Positions 1-6,756 of a stretch of DNA of 16,539 bases are shown one piece after another. The first letter of the stretch is position 1; each line of letters starts with the position of its first letter. The DNA comes from DAOTZU01 sp034433995 (lineage in GTDB: Bacteria; Chloroflexota; Anaerolineae; UBA1429): contig DAOTZU010000050.1 of NCBI GenBank assembly GCA_034433995.1, positions 1 through 16,539 of the forward strand. The letters are read 5' to 3'. The notes under the pieces were generated by a model. That model had not been told where the DNA came from, made no database searches, and worked only from the letters and a program-made list of their open reading frames with translations. A program made the position numbers and the translations under genes.

Positions 1-1974
1 TTGGGTGCCCACCCAAACGCCACCGGTGGCCTCTGGCAAAAGGCAGCGCGCGCCGGGGAGATCGTAATAGGACCAATCTGCCTTCACGGTGCGCGCCGAG
101 ATCCCCGCCGCCGTGGCGACCCACAGCGTGCCCTCCGCGTCCAGCACAAGATCCCTCACATCCATGGAGCGCAATCCCCCTTCGGTGCTGGTCACCGTCA
201 GCAGGATCCATTGGCCGCTGGGCTGGCGGCGCACCAGCCCACGGGGTGTGGCGGCCCAGAGGGTGCCATCGGTGGCCAAGGCCAGCGCCCGCACCTCAGA
301 GACGGGCAGGCCATCCTTGGTGGTTTCCAGGGTAAGCTCGCCTTGGGGCGTCAAGCGGCCCACGCCTCGGGGCAGGGCTAGCCAGAGGGTGCCCCCGGCA
401 CCGAGGGCGAGATCCGTCGGCAGCGCCTTGGCCAGCTCCAGCATGTTGACCAGCGGCTGCCAAACGCCCCCCGCCCACCGGCCAAGCTCCCCCTCGGCGG
501 TGCAGGCCCATAGCGCGCCGGAGGCATCGCCGGCGAGGGCCACAAACTTGCGGGGGTCCAAGCGCTCCGGCGGGCCATCGGGCCGCATCCGGTACAGGCC
601 GTCCTCCGTGGCCGCCCAGAGCTGGCCTTGCGGGCCGAGGACCAGGTGTTCCACGCCCACGGCCAGGGCCAGGCTTGTCTCGCCGGAGGGTTGGGCATGA
701 ACAAGGCCACGGGGGGTGCCGATCCACAGGGTGCCTCGCCCATCCAAGGCCAGGGCCCGAATCTCGTTCCCCCAAAGGGACGCGGGGAGCGCCCAAGGGC
801 CACGGGGCTCCTGGGCCTGGGGCTCTGCCAGCTGAAGACCCCGGTCTGTGCCCAGCCAGAAACGCCTCATCCCATCTTGCAGGAAACACTGGACGGTAAG
901 CCCCTTCCACGGAAGCGCGCGCCACGGCTCACCGAGGCGCTGCCAGGCGAGGCCTCCCTGGCCGCAGAGCCAGAGCGTGCCCTCCGTCCCCAAAGCCAAG
1001 CCATACACTTGGGCCGGCAGGGCGGGGTTCAAATCCTGGCTATAGCGGCTCCAGCGTTTGGTCTCCGGGTCGAACCGGGCGAGGCCGCCTGGGGCACCGG
1101 GCGGGCCGATGAAGGTCACCCAGGCCATGCCTTGGGCATCCACGGCCAGGGAGGTGATCCGCCCGCCCTCGGCGATATCCAGGAAAAAGGGATAGCCCTC
1201 CCAGCGCCGTTGCCCCTCCATGGTGGTGCTGAGGCCCTCGCCCACTGCCCACACCCGCCCTTGGGCGGAGAGGGCCACCAGCCAAACACCGGGGCGCACC
1301 CCTTCTTCCTCGCCGTAATAATGCCAACTCTTGCCGTCGTACGCGGCGACACGGCCATCGGCCGTGGGCAGCCACACCCACGCGCTGCCCGGACGGGCGC
1401 TCCAAAGGCGGGGCTCCCCTGGCATCTCCTTGAGGGCCGCATAGTGCGCCTTCACCGCCTCTTCACGGCTTGCGTATGTGCGCCAGCGCTCCCCATCGTA
1501 GACGCTCCAGCCGCCATGGTCGCTGTAGCCCACCCAGATGTGTCCCTGGGCGTCCTGGGCGATGCCCCGCACGGCGTGGGAGGCGAGGCCCTCCCCAAGG
1601 CCAAAGACGCGCGCCTCCCCCGTATCCACGCGCCAGCGGACCACGCCGCCGGCCACAGCCCAGAGGAACTCCCCCTGCAAAAGAAGGCCGGTGATGTCGT
1701 TCGGGTCGGTCCACCATTGGAGGGGGACGTCCTTCACCACCAAAGGGGCAAGGGGCATCGGCGTGGGCGTAGGAGCATCCGCCTGGAGGATCCCCTCCCG
1801 CGTTGGCCCTTGGAGCAGGGGCGCGCTCTGAACAGGGGCGCCGTCGCGCCCGGCCTCGGCGCCGCCGGGGGCCGGCGAGGGCACGGCCGTGGTCCAGACC
1901 TCGGCGCAACCGGCCAGGGCCAGGCCCAGAAGGAGACAGATGAGGGGGACGAGCGGTCTATGGTCAAGCTTCAC
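1..1974 (-). CDS. Two-component-regulator-propeller lipoprotein, about 14 blades (3' end outside window)
   Basis: An open minus-strand frame runs from a GTG at 1974 to the window edge with no stop (658 codons seen). Residues 1-23 form a lipoprotein signal: short basic start, hydrophobic core, then lipobox L-A-G-C with Cys23, so the protein is probably anchored on the outer face of the membrane. After a short Pro/Thr linker (about residues 65-75) the rest is repeats of the type G-x-LW-x-[GA]-T-x-x-GL; I count about 14, including LWIGTPRGL, LWAATEDGL, LWAATPRGL, LWVATAAGI and a last VWVGT at the edge. These are the 'two-component regulator propeller' blades known from ligand-sensing parts of hybrid sensor kinases; 14 blades would make two seven-bladed propellers. 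No kinase domain is visible, but the C-terminus is missing. The ligand is unknown. GTG is chosen because the lipobox fits it and a promoter -10 box ends 6 nt upstream; no ribosome binding site is present. Confidence 0.88.
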   Translation of the reverse strand, partial: MKLDHRPLVPLICLLLGLALAGCAEVWTTAVPSPAPGGAEAGRDGAPVQSAPLLQGPTREGILQADAPTPTPMPLAPLVVKDVPLQWWTDPNDITGLLLQGEFLWAVAGGVVRWRVDTGEARVFGLGEGLASHAVRGIAQDAQGHIWVGYSDHGGWSVYDGERWRTYASREEAVKAHYAALKEMPGEPRLWSARPGSAWVWLPTADGRVAAYDGKSWHYYGEEEGVRPGVWLVALSAQGRVWAVGEGLSTTMEGQRRWEGYPFFLDIAEGGRITSLAVDAQGMAWVTFIGPPGAPGGLARFDPETKRWSRYSQDLNPALPAQVYGLALGTEGTLWLCGQGGLAWQRLGEPWRALPWKGLTVQCFLQDGMRRFWLGTDRGLQLAEPQAQEPRGPWALPASLWGNEIRALALDGRGTLWIGTPRGLVHAQPSGETSLALAVGVEHLVLGPQGQLWAATEDGLYRMRPDGPPERLDPRKFVALAGDASGALWACTAEGELGRWAGGVWQPLVNMLELAKALPTDLALGAGGTLWLALPRGVGRLTPQGELTLETTKDGLPVSEVRALALATDGTLWAATPRGLVRRQPSGQWILLTVTSTEGGLRSMDVRDLVLDAEGTLWVATAAGISARTVKADWSYYDLPGARCLLPEATGGVWVGTQ

Positions 1975-1980
1975 GGGCAG

Positions 1981-2009
1981 AGTATAATCGGCCGGGCCAA
2001 GCCTGGCAA
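1981..2009 (-). promoter_or_regulatory. Sigma70-like promoter for the propeller lipoprotein gene (leaderless)
   Basis: On the minus strand a -35 box TTGCCA (2009-2004) and a -10 box TATACT (1986-1981) are separated by 17 bp. Each box matches the consensus at five of six positions. The predicted transcription start falls at or within a base or two of the GTG start codon at 1974, so the mRNA should have essentially no 5' leader. Confidence 0.6.
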
Positions 2010-2010
2010 T

Positions 2011-2039
2011 TTGTGGCCTTCAGGCTCTTTGGTTATACT
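2011..2039 (+). promoter_or_regulatory. Sigma70-like promoter for the hydrolase-HAD-GH4 operon
   Basis: The -35 box TTGTGG (2011-2016) and -10 box TATACT (2034-2039) are 17 bp apart. The predicted start near 2046 gives a leader of about 40 nt that holds a strong ribosome binding site. Its -35 box lies one base from that of the opposite promoter (2004-2009), so the two promoters are back to back. Confidence 0.55.
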
Positions 2040-2086
2040 GGGCCCGGCCGCGAGGCACTATGCGCTGCACAATTGGAGGTGATCCC

Positions 2087-2998
2087 ATGGCTTACGATCC
2101 TGTGGCGCGTCGCCAAGAGCTCTACGGGTTGTTGGGCGATCTGCCGGAGCGCAACCGTCCCATCTCGGCGGAGCTGGTGCGCGTGGAGGAGCGCGATGGT
2201 TATGTGCTGGAGACGTTACATCTGGATCTGAACGGCATCGAGCCGGTGCCCGCTTATTTGGCCCGGCCCAAAGGGGAGGTGCGCGGGGCGCCGGGCGTGC
2301 TCTACAACCACGCCCACGGCAGCCAATGGCAGATCGGCAAACAGGAGTTTATCCTTGGCCGCGAGGCCCTGCAGGCTCCGCCCTATGCCAAACAACTCAC
2401 CGACTTGGGCTATTGCGCCCTGTGCATCGACGCCTGGAATTTTGGCGAACGACGGGGCCGCACCGAGACCGAACTCTTTAAGGAGATGCTCTGGCAGGGC
2501 CGGGTGCTGTGGGGAATGATGGTCTATGATAGCCTCCGCGCCCTGGATTATCTGGCCGGCCGCCCGGAGGTGGATCCGCAGCGCCTGGCCACGTTGGGCA
2601 TCTCCATGGGCAGCACCATGGCCTGGTGGCTGGCGGCGCTGGACGAGCGCATCAAGGTCTGTGTGGATATTTGCTGCCTGACCGATTTTCACGAGCTCAT
2701 CGCTACCCGTGCCCTGGATGGCCACGGCATCTACTATTTCGTGCCCGGCCTGCTCAAGTACTTTGACACGGCGCAGATCAACGCCCTCATCGCGCCGCGG
2801 GCACATCTGGCCCTGGCCGGCAACTATGACCGGCTGACGCCCCCCGCCGGCCTGGACAAGATCGACGCCGCCCTCAAACAGGTTTACGCGGCCCACGGCG
2901 TACCCGAAAGATGGCGGCTCTTGCGCTACGACACCGGCCATTTCGAGACGGCCCACGGACGCGCCGCCATCGTGGCCTTTTTACAGCAATGGTTGTGA
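2087..2998 (+). CDS. Alpha/beta hydrolase, dienelactone hydrolase/acetyl esterase-like
   Basis: This 303-residue cytoplasmic protein shows an alpha/beta hydrolase fold. The nucleophile elbow G-I-S-M-G-S gives Ser173, the acid is probably Asp248 in GNYDRLTPP, and the base is His285 in DTGHFE. A YNHAHG stretch (about residues 73-78) precedes the first conserved helix and probably forms the oxyanion loop. The architecture resembles the broad DLH/acetyl-xylan-esterase group, so an esterase acting on an acylated sugar or small ester is likely, but the substrate cannot be read from the sequence. The ATG at 2087 has a near-perfect ribosome binding site, GGAGGTGAT (2075-2083). The next gene starts 8 nt after the stop, and the neighbouring GH4 glycosidase suggests a role in carbohydrate breakdown, for example de-esterifying pectic fragments (inference). 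Confidence 0.85.
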   Translation: MAYDPVARRQELYGLLGDLPERNRPISAELVRVEERDGYVLETLHLDLNGIEPVPAYLARPKGEVRGAPGVLYNHAHGSQWQIGKQEFILGREALQAPPYAKQLTDLGYCALCIDAWNFGERRGRTETELFKEMLWQGRVLWGMMVYDSLRALDYLAGRPEVDPQRLATLGISMGSTMAWWLAALDERIKVCVDICCLTDFHELIATRALDGHGIYYFVPGLLKYFDTAQINALIAPRAHLALAGNYDRLTPPAGLDKIDAALKQVYAAHGVPERWRLLRYDTGHFETAHGRAAIVAFLQQWL

Positions 2999-3006
2999 GG
3001 GGCGCC

Positions 3007-3648
3007 ATGGCCACGATCGAGGCGATCATTTGGGATATGGATGGCGTGTTGGTGGATAGCGGCGAGGCCCATTTCCTGGCCTGGCGCGCCCTCTTGGCCG
3101 AGCGGGGCCGCTCCATCACCCGCGAACAGTTCGAGGAAACCTTTGGCATGGCCAATCCGGCCATCCTCAGGCGCTGGCTGGGCGAGGAGACGCCGGAGGC
3201 CTTGCTCGCCGAGCTGGGAGCGCGCAAAGAGGAACTCTTTCGGCAGAAGGTGCGCGGCCATGTGCGCCTGTTGCCGGGGGTGCGCGAGTGGCTGGAGCGG
3301 GGGCGCAGGCGAGGCTATCGCCAGGCGGTGGCCTCTTCGGGAGAGATGGCCAACATCGTGGCCCTGGTCGCCGAGCTGGGGATCGGGAACTATTTCGATG
3401 CCCTGATCTCGGGCGCCTTCTTGCCCCGCAGCAAGCCCGATCCGGCCATCTTTTTGCAGGCCGCCGCGGCCTTGGGCGCCACGCCGGCCACCAGCCTGGT
3501 CATCGAGGACGGCATCGTGGGCGTGGAGGCGGCCAAGCGCGCCGGCATGCGCTGTGTCGCCGTCACCACCACCCATCCGGCGGAGAAGCTGGCCCAGGCC
3601 GACGTGGTGGTGGCCACCCTGGCGGAGTTGGCCGAGTATCCCTTTTGA
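3007..3648 (+). CDS. HAD-family hydrolase, beta-phosphoglucomutase-like
   Basis: This 213-residue protein has all HAD motifs. The nucleophile motif D-M-D-G-V-L-V-D-S supplies Asp10 and Asp12. Motif II is Ser110/Ser111 in ASSGE, motif III is Lys143 in SKPDP, and motif IV is the acidic pair Glu167-Asp168 in EDGIVGVEAAKRAG. A helical cap inserted after the first motif (about residues 16-85) places it with the beta-phosphoglucomutase/phosphatase subfamily. It should transfer or remove phosphate on a small sugar phosphate in the cytoplasm; mutase and phosphatase members cannot be told apart here. It starts 8 nt after the hydrolase stop with GAGGGG just upstream, and precedes the GH4 gene, so co-transcription is likely. 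Confidence 0.88.
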   Translation: MATIEAIIWDMDGVLVDSGEAHFLAWRALLAERGRSITREQFEETFGMANPAILRRWLGEETPEALLAELGARKEELFRQKVRGHVRLLPGVREWLERGRRRGYRQAVASSGEMANIVALVAELGIGNYFDALISGAFLPRSKPDPAIFLQAAAALGATPATSLVIEDGIVGVEAAKRAGMRCVAVTTTHPAEKLAQADVVVATLAELAEYPF

Positions 3649-3698
3649 TCTCCGGAAAAGCCGAGAGCCGAAATCACTATATTTTCAAGGAGCAGACG

Positions 3699-5093
3699 AT
3701 GACCACCGATGTATCCGCGGAGAAGAACCCCCTGCAGCTCAAGATTGCCTATCTGGGCGGCGGCAGCCGAGGCTGGGCGCGCATCCTGATGCAAGACCTG
3801 GCCCTTTGCCCGCGCCTGGGCGGCGAGGTGTGCCTGTACGATATTAACCTTGAGGCGGCCCAACTCAATGCCCAACTGGGCCACTGGATCCAGTCCCAGC
3901 CGGGCGTCGTCGCCTCCTGGCGCTACCGGGCCGTGCCCACCATCGAGGAGGCGCTGCGCGGGGCCGATTTCGTGGTCTGTTCCATCCAGCCCGGCCCCCT
4001 GGAGGCCATGGAGGCCGATCTGGCCATCCCCGCGCGCTATGGCCTGCTCTACCCCGTGGGCGATACCATCGGCGCGCCGGGGTTGGTGCGCGGGCTGCGG
4101 GCCGTCCTGATCTATGAGGGGTTTGCCCAGAAAATCGCCGAGCTCTGCCCCCAGGCCTGGGTGATCAACTATACCAACCCCATGACTATCTGCACCCGTG
4201 CCCTGTACCGGGTCTATCCCCAGATCAAGGCCTTTGGCTGCTGCCATGAGGTTTTCGGCACCCAGGATCTCTTGGCCGACCTGGTGGCCAAATACCTGGG
4301 CGTGCCCCGCCCGGCGCGCCAGGAGATCGAGGTCAATGTGTTGGGCATCAACCATTTTACCTGGATCGATCGCGCCCAGTACAAGGGGCACGATCTGCTG
4401 GCGCTGGCGCGCCACCATATCGCCCAAGAGGGCGTGTTGCGCCCCTATACCAAGGAAGAAGTGCTGGGTTGGGGGAGCTATTTTGCCTGCGCCCACCAGG
4501 TCAAGTTCGCGCTCTTGCAGCGCTACGGGTTGTTGCCCTGCGCCGGCGACCGCCACTTGGCCGAGTTCGTGCCCGGCTTTTTGCGCGATGAGGAGACCAT
4601 CTATCGCTGGGGCTTTTTGCTCACCCCCATAAGCTACCGCTACGCCCGCTGGGCCGAGGCCCCGGCCCGCACCCGGGCCCTCATGGCCGGTCAGGAGCCC
4701 TTTGTGCTGCACCATTCCAGCGAGGAGGGGGTGGAGCAGATGTGCGCCCTCTTGGGTTTGGGCAACATGATGACCAACTGCAACCTGCCCAATCAAGGCC
4801 AGATCCCCAATCTCCCCTTGGGCGCCGTGGTGGAGACCAACGCCTATTTCTCCCGCGATAGCGTGCGGCCCTTGGTGGCAGGGTCGCTCCCGGCGGGGGT
4901 GTTGAACCTGGTGGAGCCCCACGTGCGCAACCAGGAGCTCATCGTGGAGGCGGCGTTGGCCCGAGATGCCGACCTGGCCTTCCAGGCGGTGTTCAGCGAT
5001 CCGCTCACCACGCTGCCCCTGGACAAGGCCTGGGAGATGTTCACCGCCATGTTGGAGGCGACGCGAGACTATCTGCCCGGCTTCAGGTGGTAG
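3699..5093 (+). CDS. lplD: GH4 alpha-galacturonidase (LplD-like)
   Basis: This 464-residue enzyme belongs to glycoside hydrolase family 4, which cleaves glycosides by an NAD+-dependent oxidation/elimination route and needs a divalent metal. A Gly-rich nucleotide loop GGGSRGW lies at residues 20-26, NYTNP at 157-161, and the metal site is read as Cys182 in GCCHEVFG plus His219 in INHFTW. AGDRHLAEF and NQGQIPNLP are further family signatures. From memory of the family, the whole length closely resembles Bacillus LplD, characterised as an alpha-galacturonidase, more than the alpha-glucosidase or 6-phospho branches. The ATG at 3699 is chosen because AAGGAG lies 7 nt upstream and the longer open frame would overlap the HAD gene. 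It is third in the operon with the hydrolase and HAD protein. Its last 11 nt overlap the convergent Nif3-GNAT gene. Confidence 0.87.
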   Translation: MTTDVSAEKNPLQLKIAYLGGGSRGWARILMQDLALCPRLGGEVCLYDINLEAAQLNAQLGHWIQSQPGVVASWRYRAVPTIEEALRGADFVVCSIQPGPLEAMEADLAIPARYGLLYPVGDTIGAPGLVRGLRAVLIYEGFAQKIAELCPQAWVINYTNPMTICTRALYRVYPQIKAFGCCHEVFGTQDLLADLVAKYLGVPRPARQEIEVNVLGINHFTWIDRAQYKGHDLLALARHHIAQEGVLRPYTKEEVLGWGSYFACAHQVKFALLQRYGLLPCAGDRHLAEFVPGFLRDEETIYRWGFLLTPISYRYARWAEAPARTRALMAGQEPFVLHHSSEEGVEQMCALLGLGNMMTNCNLPNQGQIPNLPLGAVVETNAYFSRDSVRPLVAGSLPAGVLNLVEPHVRNQELIVEAALARDADLAFQAVFSDPLTTLPLDKAWEMFTAMLEATRDYLPGFRW

Positions 5094-6462
5094 GGTTTGC
5101 CTGGAGGGCTTCCTGTTTGCCCTTGGCCTGCCGACGCCACAGCTCCAAATCGGCCAAGATCCGGTCCCACAGGGCCTGGGGAGCGGTCTCGGTGGGCCAG
5201 GGGCGAAAGCCCAAGCTCAGATAGGTGGCGATGGCGGGCATGCGCCAGGCTTGGGTATCCAAAAAGGCCCGGCGGAACCCCCGCTCCCGCAACCGGTGCA
5301 ACACTGCCACCACCACGGCCTTGCCCAACCCCTTGCCCCGCTCGGCTTCGTCGGCGCCCACCCAATGCACCATACCCCAACGCTCGCCCGCGACCTCCCG
5401 ATGCCAAGCCCCCGCAGCGGCCACCGGTTGTTTGCCCTTCCAGATGATCTGCAAATAGCTCGGATCATAGTCGGGATCCTTGGCGAAGGTATTCTCGAAC
5501 CACTCGTACCCGATCTCGTTGGCATAGTTGGAGCGGTTCATCACCTGTAAATAGGCCCATGCTTCGTCGGCGGCCATGGGGCGGCAGATGTAGCCCTCCG
5601 GCAGCGTCAAGGGGGGCAGGTTCTCCAGATCGTCGCGGCGCATGCGGATCGTGGATTCCCGGGCGCGCTCGGTGGCGAACATCTCGTACGAGCCGGCGGG
5701 GCCGATATACTCCACCGGCAGGCCAGGGAACTGTTGCCGCAGATATTCGACCAGGTTGCGCAGGCCGGGCACCTCCGCCGCCATGTGGTTCACCACGATC
5801 AGCGGCACCTCCAGGTCGGCCAGCCAGGCGCCATCGCGCCAGAAGCGGATGCCGTCGTCGGTGGCCAAGATGGCATCGGCCCCCAGCTCTACCATGCGGC
5901 GCACGTCGGTGATGGCCCCCGTGCCCACGGCCAGGCGGTTGACCATCCACCACTTTTGGCCCAGAAGTTGCACCCCTTGCTCGCCCAAGGTGGCGACCCG
6001 GCTGGCGATGCGCCGCACCAACTCCCAAACGGTGGTCGAGGGCACCTGGTGCAGGTTATAGTAGCGGGCGGTGGCCACCGGCTGGCCCAACCCCAGGAAC
6101 TCGCTCCAGGAATCGAGGATGCCCCAGCGGGGAAAGCTATCCCACACATCGTGGCAACGATAGATCACCATCCCCGTGCGCTCCAGCAAGGCCAGCTTGC
6201 GCTGGGCCGGCGCGCTGGCGCGCCAGGTGGCGTCGTCCTCCAGATGGCTGTAAAACGTTGGCTCGTGGGTGATGAACAGGTTGCAGCCCTTGGCCCAAGC
6301 TTCCTCCAGGGCCGCCTGCCGCGCCTGCCAACCCACGGCGATGCCGGTGAGTTCTGTCTCTGGAGCGCCATGTTTAAAGCCATCGCACGTGTTACCCTGC
6401 CAATCCACCCAGGTGCCCACGGCGCGAAAATGTTCGTGCACATCTCTGGCTTTCCAGACCAT
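5083..6462 (-). CDS. Nif3/DUF34-like domain fused to GNAT acetyltransferase
   Basis: This 459-residue protein joins two domains. Residues 1 to about 260 resemble the Nif3/DUF34 dinuclear-metal family: a histidine motif ITHEPTFYSH (His66, His73), His104, and a C-terminal ligand pair His226/Glu230 in NHMAAE that matches the family's late H-x(3)-E. Residues about 289-430 are a GNAT acetyltransferase, with the acetyl-CoA loop ERGKGLG (374-380) and motif B around LDTQAWRMPAIATYLSLGF. Nif3 proteins are widespread metal-binding hydrolase-like proteins of poorly settled function. A GNAT tail is unusual and suggests that acetyl transfer and metal-dependent hydrolysis act on one substrate (inference). 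The ATG at 6462 has AAGGGGG 6 nt upstream. A promoter at 6618-6646 would give a leader of about 150 nt. It is convergent and overlapping with the GH4 gene, and divergent from the EamA gene. Confidence 0.85.
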   Translation of the reverse strand: MVWKARDVHEHFRAVGTWVDWQGNTCDGFKHGAPETELTGIAVGWQARQAALEEAWAKGCNLFITHEPTFYSHLEDDATWRASAPAQRKLALLERTGMVIYRCHDVWDSFPRWGILDSWSEFLGLGQPVATARYYNLHQVPSTTVWELVRRIASRVATLGEQGVQLLGQKWWMVNRLAVGTGAITDVRRMVELGADAILATDDGIRFWRDGAWLADLEVPLIVVNHMAAEVPGLRNLVEYLRQQFPGLPVEYIGPAGSYEMFATERARESTIRMRRDDLENLPPLTLPEGYICRPMAADEAWAYLQVMNRSNYANEIGYEWFENTFAKDPDYDPSYLQIIWKGKQPVAAAGAWHREVAGERWGMVHWVGADEAERGKGLGKAVVVAVLHRLRERGFRRAFLDTQAWRMPAIATYLSLGFRPWPTETAPQALWDRILADLELWRRQAKGKQEALQANPTT

Positions 6463-6617
6463 GACCAACCCCCTTGTAGTGTAGCGATCAGTCCACAATC
6501 ATCGGTGGTCAGCGCCCCGGTGGGCGCGCGCTCTGCCGGTGTGTGGTCGGCCCCTTGCTCCCGAAAGGCACCGCGGCCCACGGTAGAACCTTGCGCATCC
6601 TCATCGAGCATTTTCAC

Positions 6618-6646
6618 ACTATAGGGATTGCGGAAGAACCTGTCAA
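6618..6646 (-). promoter_or_regulatory. Strong sigma70-like promoter for nif3-GNAT gene
   Basis: On the minus strand a perfect -35 box TTGACA (6646-6641) and -10 box TATAGT (6623-6618) are separated by 17 bp. Transcription should start near 6611, about 150 nt upstream of the Nif3-GNAT start codon. Confidence 0.65.
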
Positions 6647-6659
6647 ACGAGGCCGTGGT

Positions 6660-6688
6660 TTGACTTTTTGCCCCAAGCGTGGGATACT
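6660..6688 (+). promoter_or_regulatory. Sigma70-like promoter for the EamA transporter gene
   Basis: The -35 box TTGACT (6660-6665) and -10 box GATACT (6683-6688) are 17 bp apart. Transcription should start near 6695, inside the first arm of the hairpin at 6691-6709. This also argues against the GTG at 6679 as the start of the transporter, because that codon lies upstream of the predicted transcription start. Confidence 0.55.
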
Positions 6689-6690
6689 GG

Positions 6691-6709
6691 CCTCGGCGGT
6701 TCGCCGAGG
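6691..6709 (+). promoter_or_regulatory. Perfect inverted repeat at the EamA transcription start
   Basis: The arms CCTCGGCG (6691-6698) and CGCCGAGG (6702-6709) are fully complementary with a 3-nt gap. The element begins 2 nt after the -10 box, so it is either an operator or a hairpin at the extreme 5' end of the mRNA. No U-run follows, so it is not an intrinsic terminator. Confidence 0.5.
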
Positions 6710-6756
6710 AGGCGACTTGGCGGCGGGCCGCTTATTTTTGCGCGGTGGGCTCACCC

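Larger units (their letters stand above)
6463..6756. other. Divergent intergenic region with two opposed promoters
   Basis: This 294-nt gap between the Nif3-GNAT and EamA genes holds two divergent promoters (6618-6646 minus, 6660-6688 plus), a perfect hairpin at 6691-6709, and the leader of the Nif3-GNAT gene. I see no other gene that I would call with confidence. A minus-strand open frame beginning at 6611 is discussed as a finding. Confidence 0.5.

Noticed and set aside
1983..1988. A perfect plus-strand TATAAT as a promoter for the operon at 2087
   Set aside because: There is no -35 box at a suitable distance (ATGGTC at 1960-1965), and it overlaps the minus-strand -10 box; the promoter at 2011-2039 is better placed.
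628..2082. A long plus-strand open frame opposite the propeller gene
   Set aside because: It is the antisense shadow of the minus-strand lipoprotein. Its product is low-complexity Gly/Pro/Ala/Arg with no domain, whereas the minus frame has a lipobox and repeated blade motifs.
3678..3683. TATATT as an internal promoter before the GH4 gene
   Set aside because: The nearest TTGATC is 27 bp upstream, too far for a sigma70 promoter, so co-transcription with the preceding genes is more likely.
3288..3698. N-terminal extension of the GH4 enzyme to 3288
   Set aside because: It would overlap the HAD gene in another frame, and the ATG at 3699 has AAGGAG at the right distance and fits the family's N-terminus.
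3390..4922. A 510-codon minus-strand open frame under the GH4 gene
   Set aside because: The GH4 frame is unmistakable in the other strand and the antisense product has no recognisable motif.
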